In this document: positions 58,785 through 64,000 of the stretch, one piece after another
Position numbering within the stretch: the stretch's first letter is position 1
Layout: each line of letters starts with the position of its first letter
NCBI GenBank assembly: GCA_902798545.1
Contig: CADBWQ010000009.1
Span: 62,001 to 126,000, forward strand
Length of the DNA: 64,000 bases
Direction of reading: 5' to 3'
DNA from: Oscillospiraceae bacterium
GTDB lineage: Bacteria > Bacillota > Clostridia > Oscillospirales > Oscillospiraceae
The notes under the pieces: model-generated
Told to the model about the DNA's origin: nothing
The model's database searches: none
The model's input: the letters and a program-made list of their open reading frames with translations, nothing else
Position numbers and translations under genes: made by a program

Positions 58785-60124
58785 ATCCATGTTCCTACTT
58801 TCTGCTGGAGTTCCCAGCGTTTGATTTTGCCGCTGGCCGTTCTTGGCAACGGCTCCCTCGCAAAGATAATTTCCGTGAGCTGCTGACCGCGCGGCAGCTG
58901 CTCCATCATCGGTCTGAGTTTTTCCCAGAGGGCTTTCTTCTCTGCCGCACCGTCATAGACGAGCACCGGCCTGTCCTCCCACAGGGTGACCGCAAGTTCG
59001 GTATTTTCCAGGCATCTCATGAGTTCCGCCTCATACTCCGGCAGGAAGATCTTCGTTCCGTCCCCCAGTACCAGGATGTCCTTTTTCCGTCCGGTGATAT
59101 GCAGCCGCCCGTTCTCGTCAAAATGGCCCAGATCTCCGGTGGAGAGGATGCCGTGCCGCAGTACTTCTTCAGTATACTGCGGCCATTTGTAATACTCCTG
59201 CATCATACAGGTTGGGGCTGCGATCAGGATCTCCCCGTCCTCGGCAATCGTGACGGTGTCGTCCGGGCAGATTTCCATCGCATAGGGGTCGTCGCTCACC
59301 GAGATCGCCACGCCGGAACTGGTCTCCGTCATGCCATACCCGAAGCTCACCCGAATGCCCCTGGTTTTCACCGCCTGAAGCAGCTGCGCCGGGCAATCGC
59401 CCGCTCCGACCAGGACCAGCTTCAGTTCTTCATTGATGCAGTTCTGCCGGAGCAGAAAGCCCAGCAGCCGCGGGACTACCGATACTGCCGTCGGACGGTA
59501 GAAGTCCAGATCGTCCAGATAGTGTCTGGCACCGCGGCCCAGCGCCACAGTCGCTCCGCAGTTCAGTCCCCAGAGCAGTCCGCACACGAAGCCGAAAACA
59601 TGGCCCAGCGGCAGCATGCACAGCAGCCTGTCTTCCGGCTGCAGGGGCAGCATCGCCGAGCCGTTGTAAGCGCTCTGGCAGAGGCTGTGATCCGTCAGCA
59701 CAACGGCCTTGGCTCTTTCCGTCGTTCCGGATGTGAAGAACAGGATCTTCCGCTCTCCGTCGGTCACGCCTTGTGTCAGGTTCCCTCTCAGCTCTGTGCA
59801 GAGTTCCTCGTCCCCCCAGAGCAGATCGATATCTGTGTAGGCAATCAGTCCCCTCAGCACCGACTCCGGCGCAGATTCATCCAGCAGCACCACCTGAAGT
59901 CCGGCGATGTTCGCCGCGAAGAGCTCAATCACACATCCGAGGCTGCCGTCCGAGAGCAATCCAAGACAGGTTTTTCCGCATTTTTTCAGTTCTTCCGCCC
60001 GCTCACGTACGCGTGCGAGCAGTTCGTGGTAACTGCAATCTGCGTGTTCGTATCGCAGTGCGGTCTGATCCGGGCTCTGCGAAGCCCAGTAAGAGAGTAT
60101 ATCCTCAAAGCTGTCAAAGCGCAC
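58781..60124 (-). CDS. AMP-dependent ligase, stand-alone adenylation enzyme
   Basis: 447 residues, shorter than acyl-CoA synthetases. Core motifs: FFTSGTTERAKAVVLTDHS, LLCMLPLGHVFGFVCGLLWGL, FGYGMTETSSGVA, STGDLGHFDENG and the C-terminal Lys in LPRTASGKIKRWE. Immediately followed by an ACP and a thioesterase gene, so it most likely loads an acyl group on that ACP (fatty acyl-AMP ligase-like), by inference. Start GTG 60124 has GGAGG 7 nt upstream; the ATG frame further back contains that site and is rejected. Confidence 0.87.
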   Translation of the reverse strand: MRFDSFEDILSYWASQSPDQTALRYEHADCSYHELLARVRERAEELKKCGKTCLGLLSDGSLGCVIELFAANIAGLQVVLLDESAPESVLRGLIAYTDIDLLWGDEELCTELRGNLTQGVTDGERKILFFTSGTTERAKAVVLTDHSLCQSAYNGSAMLPLQPEDRLLCMLPLGHVFGFVCGLLWGLNCGATVALGRGARHYLDDLDFYRPTAVSVVPRLLGFLLRQNCINEELKLVLVGAGDCPAQLLQAVKTRGIRVSFGYGMTETSSGVAISVSDDPYAMEICPDDTVTIAEDGEILIAAPTCMMQEYYKWPQYTEEVLRHGILSTGDLGHFDENGRLHITGRKKDILVLGDGTKIFLPEYEAELMRCLENTELAVTLWEDRPVLVYDGAAEKKALWEKLRPMMEQLPRGQQLTEIIFAREPLPRTASGKIKRWELQQKVGTWI

Positions 60125-60166
60125 CCATATCCCTCCTTCCCTTTTCATTTGTTTCGTTCTTTCCTG

Positions 60167-60195
60167 ATATAATAATACCATAACCGGTCTGACAA
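60167..60195 (-). promoter_or_regulatory. Probable promoter of the ligase-ACP-thioesterase operon
   Basis: Minus strand TTGTCA (60195-60190) followed 17 bp later by TTATAT (60172-60167), with an alternative TATTAT 2-5 bp nearer. About 45 nt to the GTG start. Confidence 0.5.
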
Positions 60196-60272
60196 AAAAA
60201 GAGATTTTGCAAAATTCATAATTCTTTGACACATCCTCGAAATTATATAGTGAAAAAGCTGCACTTCTGTTG

Positions 60273-60278
60273 TATAAT
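60273..60278 (+). promoter_or_regulatory. -10 box of the flavoprotein operon with a small inverted repeat
   Basis: TATAAT at 60273-60278, with no good -35. It lies inside GTTGT-N9-ACAAC (60270-60288), so an activator or repressor may act here. Confidence 0.45.
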
Positions 60279-60329
60279 TAACACAACTGGGCAAAAATAA
60301 ACTTTGACCTTTATTTACGGAGGAAAAAC

Positions 60330-61718
60330 ATGGACAAAAACATTCGCATCGCAATCATCGGCGGCGGCCCCGCCGGCCTCAGCGCAGGTATGTACCTGGA
60401 GAAGAAAGGCTATGAGAACTACACCATTTTTGAGCGTCTGGATCGCGTCGGCGGCAAGTGCTGGTCTCCGCACTACAACGGACGCCGCTATGAGATGGGC
60501 GCCATCATGGGTGTTCCATCCTACTATGCCGTTCACGACGTCGAGGAGTTCTGCGGTATCACCCACGACGGTCCGCAGCTCAACCGCAACTATAAGGATG
60601 CGAGCGGTAAGGTGATCGAACCCTTTGCCCGCTCTGTCGGCAACATCATCAGGAACCCCTGGCTGCTCAAGATGAAAAAACAGCTCAAGACCTTTGGTGA
60701 ACTGCTGGAAACCAAGTACAAGGGCTATGACCTCAACGGTCACCGCGGTGTTGCCGAGGGTCGTTACGACGGCTACGCCGTGACGCCGGGCCGCGAGAAG
60801 GTCGAGGGCGTAAACCCGAACCTGAAGGATCTTGCTCTGCCGTTCAAGGAATTCTGCGAGAAGAACAAGATTCCCCTGGTTCAGAAGATCTGGATCGGAC
60901 CCTTCACTTCCTTCGGCTATGGTTACTTTGATGAAATTCCCGCTGCCTATGTTCTGAAATATCTGGACTATCAGACCTGCATGAATTTCGTGAAGGTCAA
61001 TCTTTGGACATGGAAAGAAGGCACCCAGTACATCTGGGAACAGCTGAATGATCACCTGAAGCATCCCGCCCTGCTCAACAGCACCATTGACAAGGTCGAG
61101 CGCAAGGATGGCAAGGTCTTCATCACGGTCAACGGCCAGGTTGAGGAGTTTGATAAGGTCATCGTCACCGCTCCGCTCTACATTCCCAATAAACGTGATG
61201 ACGGCCAGAAGGGCATGGTCGAGTACTTCGATGCCCGCGAGGATGAAAAGTCCCTCTTCTCCAAGATCGACTATGAGCGCTATGACGTTCAGGCCTTCCT
61301 CACCAGGCCTGAGGACCACCCCGAAATCTCTTACTACGTGTTTGACAACATGGTTCCCGAGAAGCTCGGCCACCTGATGGTCTATTATCGCCGCTGGAGA
61401 GATCAGATTGACCAGGTCATTACCACCTATGCGCTGCGCAAGCACAAGAACTCCGCCGAGATCCCCTACGATACCTGCCGCCAGATGGTGCAGGATGACC
61501 TCAAGACCATGGGCAACCCGGCCAAGGAGATCATCAATGAATGGTCCGTGTACTACTTCCCCCATGTTTTCACCAAGGACTATGCCGACGGCTGGTATGA
61601 CAAGGTTGAAGCCATGCAGGGCAAGTACGACACCTACTATGCCGGTGAAGTCATGAGCTTCGGCGACATGGATGAGACCGCAGAGTACTCCCGCGAGCTG
61701 GTCGAACGCTTCTTCTGA
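60330..61718 (+). CDS. FAD-dependent oxidoreductase, amine-oxidase/protoporphyrinogen-oxidase-like
   Basis: 462 residues. FAD-binding start IRIAIIGGGPAGLSAGMYLEKKG, then FERLDRVGGKCWS; later FDKVIVTAPLYIP and a C-terminal YAGEVMSFGDMDETAEYSREL closing the FAD site. The central part (NFVKVNLWTWKEG, RRWRDQIDQVIT) belongs to the flavin amine oxidase/NAD(P)-binding class without a named substrate. GGAGG stands 8 nt before the ATG. It is divergent from the ligase-ACP-thioesterase operon and followed, past an intrinsic terminator, by a second flavoprotein gene. Confidence 0.82.
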   Translation: MDKNIRIAIIGGGPAGLSAGMYLEKKGYENYTIFERLDRVGGKCWSPHYNGRRYEMGAIMGVPSYYAVHDVEEFCGITHDGPQLNRNYKDASGKVIEPFARSVGNIIRNPWLLKMKKQLKTFGELLETKYKGYDLNGHRGVAEGRYDGYAVTPGREKVEGVNPNLKDLALPFKEFCEKNKIPLVQKIWIGPFTSFGYGYFDEIPAAYVLKYLDYQTCMNFVKVNLWTWKEGTQYIWEQLNDHLKHPALLNSTIDKVERKDGKVFITVNGQVEEFDKVIVTAPLYIPNKRDDGQKGMVEYFDAREDEKSLFSKIDYERYDVQAFLTRPEDHPEISYYVFDNMVPEKLGHLMVYYRRWRDQIDQVITTYALRKHKNSAEIPYDTCRQMVQDDLKTMGNPAKEIINEWSVYYFPHVFTKDYADGWYDKVEAMQGKYDTYYAGEVMSFGDMDETAEYSRELVERFF

Positions 61719-61728
61719 TCGGCATAAG

Positions 61729-61760
61729 CAGGGGCGGTTAGAATGCCGTCCCTGTTTTTT
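61729..61760 (+). terminator. Intrinsic terminator between two flavoprotein genes
   Basis: CAGGGGCGG (61729-61737) pairs with CCGTCCCTG (61746-61754) with one G-T pair, then six T residues. It lies 40 nt before the next start, so downstream expression may depend on read-through. Confidence 0.82.
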
Positions 61761-61800
61761 CAGTAATCTGCAGTAACCTGTAATACGAAAGGAAACATGT

Positions 61801-63357
61801 ATGAAATTCTACAAAGACCATTACGACGTCGTAATCATCGGCGGTGCACTGGCCGGTATGTCCGCCTGCCTGCAGCTGCAGGCCTGGGGTATCAAGGACA
61901 TCCTGATCCTTGAAAAGCATAACATGCCTGGCGGTCTTGCCACCGACTTCGTGCGCAATGGGTTTGAGATCGAAGCCACCCTGCATGAGATGATGTCCAT
62001 CGGTCAGCCCGGCAAGCGGCTCAAGGTCGGCCAGTTCTTTGACGATATGGGCGTTAATATCGACTGGCTCCCGGTCCATGAGTGCTACCGTGTGGCACTG
62101 CCGAATTCCGGCATTGACAAGATTTTGCACCATGACTACGACGGCAGCTACACAACTGTTGCCAAAGAGATTGACGAAGTCTGTCCCGGGACCTATGAGA
62201 AGGTCCATGAGCTTATGCTTCTCTGCCGCCGTGTCTACGACAGTATGAACGTTCTCTCCGTCACTCCGATGAGCAAGGTGCAGATGCTTCTGAAGCATCC
62301 CGACTTTGTCAAGACCGTCGGTTACACCGCCACGGAAGTGATCAACACCTTTGACCTGCCGAAAAAGGCCGTCGAGATGCTGACCCCGTACTGGATCTAT
62401 GTCGGTAACCGCATGGACGATCTGCCCTTTACGATCTATGCCTTCCTGATGGCCGACTACTTCACCGGCAGCTATGTCTGCCGCGGCTTCAGCCATGAGA
62501 TGAGCATGAAACTCCAGGCCAAGTGTGAGGAGCAGGGCGCACAGTATGAGTTCAATCAGGAAGTTGAAAAGATCCTTGTCCGCGATGGGAAGGTCTACGG
62601 TGTCCGCACCGCCCGTGGAGATGAGATTCACTGCGACTACGTGATCTCCGGTCCCTATCCCAATAAGGTCTATTCCCAGATGATCGAGCCGCTTACCGAG
62701 GTACCTACCGGTGCGATCAAGATGATCAATAACCGCAAGCTCTCCGTGACTCCGGTCTCCGTCATCATGGTCATCGAAGGCACCCCGGAGGAGAACGGCA
62801 TCATCAACTACTCTACCTTCTCCGGCACCACCATGGACACCAACAAGATCTGGGAGAACTATTCCAACATCACCGAGCCCTACAACTATATCACTACCAT
62901 CTGCCTCAATTATGCCAATCCCACCCTGCCGGAGGGGTATACACAGCTCTCCATTACGGCTCTGGTTCCCTCCAAGCCCTTCGAGAATATCCGGGAAGAG
63001 GATTACTTCGATCTCAAGCGCCGCCTCGCCAGCGAGATGATTGACGAATGCATCAAGATCACCAAGGTAGACTTCCGCCCCCGCATCACCGAGATTGAAG
63101 TCACTACCCCGATGACCGTGGCCCACTATGTCGGTGCCTGGAAGGGCAATATTTACGGCTATCTGCATTCCATGGAGGACCATGCGGTCGCCCGTCTCCA
63201 GATGAAGGAGAAAGACCACTTCATCGATGGTCTGGAATTTGCCGGTGCCCACGGTATGAGCGGTGACGGCATGGGTCCGCAGATTACCAACGGCCGTGCA
63301 GCTGCCAAGGCAGTTCGCGAAGATCTTGAGAGAAAGAAGGAGGCCGCGAAGAAATGA
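61801..63357 (+). CDS. FAD-dependent oxidoreductase, phytoene desaturase-like
   Basis: 518 residues: YDVVIIGGALAGMSACLQLQAWG and ILEKHNMPGGLATDF (FAD domain; the phytoene-desaturase class has this PGG), ATLHEMMSIGQPGKRL, a long variable centre, and C-terminal GAHGMSGDGMGPQITNGRAAAKAV for the FAD ribityl site. Such enzymes desaturate or saturate isoprenoid or acyl chains. AAAGGA supports ATG 61801. The stop overlaps the ATG of the next reductase gene by 4 nt, which suggests an electron-transfer pair. Confidence 0.83.
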   Translation: MKFYKDHYDVVIIGGALAGMSACLQLQAWGIKDILILEKHNMPGGLATDFVRNGFEIEATLHEMMSIGQPGKRLKVGQFFDDMGVNIDWLPVHECYRVALPNSGIDKILHHDYDGSYTTVAKEIDEVCPGTYEKVHELMLLCRRVYDSMNVLSVTPMSKVQMLLKHPDFVKTVGYTATEVINTFDLPKKAVEMLTPYWIYVGNRMDDLPFTIYAFLMADYFTGSYVCRGFSHEMSMKLQAKCEEQGAQYEFNQEVEKILVRDGKVYGVRTARGDEIHCDYVISGPYPNKVYSQMIEPLTEVPTGAIKMINNRKLSVTPVSVIMVIEGTPEENGIINYSTFSGTTMDTNKIWENYSNITEPYNYITTICLNYANPTLPEGYTQLSITALVPSKPFENIREEDYFDLKRRLASEMIDECIKITKVDFRPRITEIEVTTPMTVAHYVGAWKGNIYGYLHSMEDHAVARLQMKEKDHFIDGLEFAGAHGMSGDGMGPQITNGRAAAKAVREDLERKKEAAKK

Positions 63358-64000
63358 GTATTAAAGTCAAAGGATTTCTGCAGGACGTCGGCGGAGCCTC
63401 CCGCGTCACAAAACTGAGAGAGCAGAATTTTGCCAACGGCTCCACCATCATTGATCCAAAGGACCCGATCCGTGAGCTGGCGGATAAGCTTCATCCGGAG
63501 CATATGACCTTCAGAGTCGTAGATATCCGCGAAGCCTCCCCGACCTCCCGTATCTTCCGTTTTGAGTCGGCGGACGGTCATATCCCGGTGTTCCAAAGCG
63601 GCCAGTATGTAAACTTCCGCCTGAAGATCGGCGACAGCGTCCTTTCCCGCCCTTATACCATTTCCTCTGCTCCCTATGAGGCCAGGGGCGAGCACCCCTT
63701 CTTTGAGATTACGGTCCGCCGCAATGTTCCATATCTTGTACCGGACTATCTCTTTGAAAACGTGAAGGTCGGCGATGAGCTCCATGGCGCACTTCCTTTC
63801 GGTTTCTTCTACTGGGAGCCTCTTCGGGACAGCAAAGAGATTGTCGCTCTGGCCGGAGGAAGCGGCATCACCCCCTTCCATTCCATGGCTAAAGAGATTA
63901 TGAGCGGCAAGATGAAGGGCTGCAAGCTTACCATTCTCTACGGTTCTGTCAAAGCCAACGACATTGTCCTCAAGGACGAGCTTGACGCCATCGAGAAGGC
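63354..64000 (+). CDS. Ferredoxin/flavodoxin reductase-type FAD-NAD(P) protein (partial, 3' cut by window)
   Basis: 215 residues are visible. After a 45-residue N-terminal extension comes the FNR-type FAD domain: FRFESADGHIPVFQSGQYVNF, LSRPYTISSAP (flavin RxYS/T motif), YLFENVKVGDEL, GALPFGFF, and the start of the NAD(P) domain LAGGSGITPFHSMAKEIM, LTILYGSVKANDI. Its ATG overlaps the stop of the phytoene-desaturase-like gene (ATGA). It likely feeds electrons from NAD(P)H to that flavoprotein or a C-terminal [2Fe-2S] domain outside the window (inference). Confidence 0.88.
   Translation, partial: MSIKVKGFLQDVGGASRVTKLREQNFANGSTIIDPKDPIRELADKLHPEHMTFRVVDIREASPTSRIFRFESADGHIPVFQSGQYVNFRLKIGDSVLSRPYTISSAPYEARGEHPFFEITVRRNVPYLVPDYLFENVKVGDELHGALPFGFFYWEPLRDSKEIVALAGGSGITPFHSMAKEIMSGKMKGCKLTILYGSVKANDIVLKDELDAIEK

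Overview
The window looks like a chromosomal segment of an anaerobic, GC-rich member of Bacillota, class Clostridia (probably an Oscillospiraceae-like gut lineage; inferred, not proven). The markers are pyruvate:ferredoxin oxidoreductase (nifJ), a type-2 galT next to galK, pyrR-uraA with a leader terminator, Asp23 followed by a FakA-like DAK2 protein, DUF4317 and DUF975 proteins, a YugP-type peptidase, TTG/GTG starts with strong AGGAGG sites and sigma-A promoters with 17-bp spacers. No rRNA, tRNA, transposase, integrase or cas gene was found.

Region 1 (1-11.9 kb): a markedly AT-rich block (about 0.92 to 7.4 kb) sits between GC-rich flanks. Its left edge cuts off the 5' end of a resident TRAP permease gene on the minus strand. 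Its right edge falls inside the first codons of a split transketolase. The block carries a GntR/FCD regulator with two matching palindromic operators, an Asp/Glu-racemase-fold protein lacking its second catalytic cysteine, a cytoplasmic DUF1593 nucleoside-hydrolase-like protein and a full TRAP transporter (dctP, terminator, dctQ, dctM). It runs straight into the transketolase pair. IlvD-type dehydratase and PanE-type reductase genes follow behind a terminator. Together this looks like an uptake and catabolic cassette for an unidentified hydroxy or sugar acid or glycoside.

Region 2 (11.9-41 kb): mostly housekeeping and peripheral metabolism. It holds galK-galT, an HflK/HflC-like SPFH pair, an acyl module (E2-like acyltransferase with an altered active site, acyl-CoA ligase, tiny membrane protein), ybaK, a DUF1653-exonuclease fusion, a U32 peptidase-like protein, divergent lysR/putP with a large palindrome, a methyltransferase, a GPH sugar symporter, an ABM monooxygenase overlapping a lipoprotein gene, a D-aminoacylase-type amidohydrolase, pyrR-uraA, nifJ, asp23 and fakA-like.

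Region 3 (41-55 kb): TraX-like and CYTH proteins, a GH13_8-type glycogen branching enzyme, then a decayed stretch (44.7-46.7 kb) with gene fragments and a 5'-truncated, probably frameshifted phosphatidylserine decarboxylase. After it come a lipid-anchored histidine acid phosphatase-like protein, DUF4317, a multi-domain Fe-S/FAD oxidoreductase, a zinc peptidase and a secreted ZinT-like protein whose consensus promoter overlaps a metalloregulator-like palindrome.

Region 4 (55-64 kb): a 270-bp intergenic stretch holds a perfect 18-bp hairpin, one orphan type I-C-like CRISPR repeat and a perfect 17-bp palindrome. Beyond it lie a hybrid histidine kinase, a DUF975 protein, and an overlapping operon of AMP-ligase, acyl carrier protein and acyl-ACP thioesterase. 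That operon is divergent from three flavoprotein genes (amine-oxidase-like, phytoene-desaturase-like, ferredoxin-reductase-like; the last runs off the window). This acyl/redox neighbourhood and the AT-rich catabolic island are the best candidates for undescribed systems.
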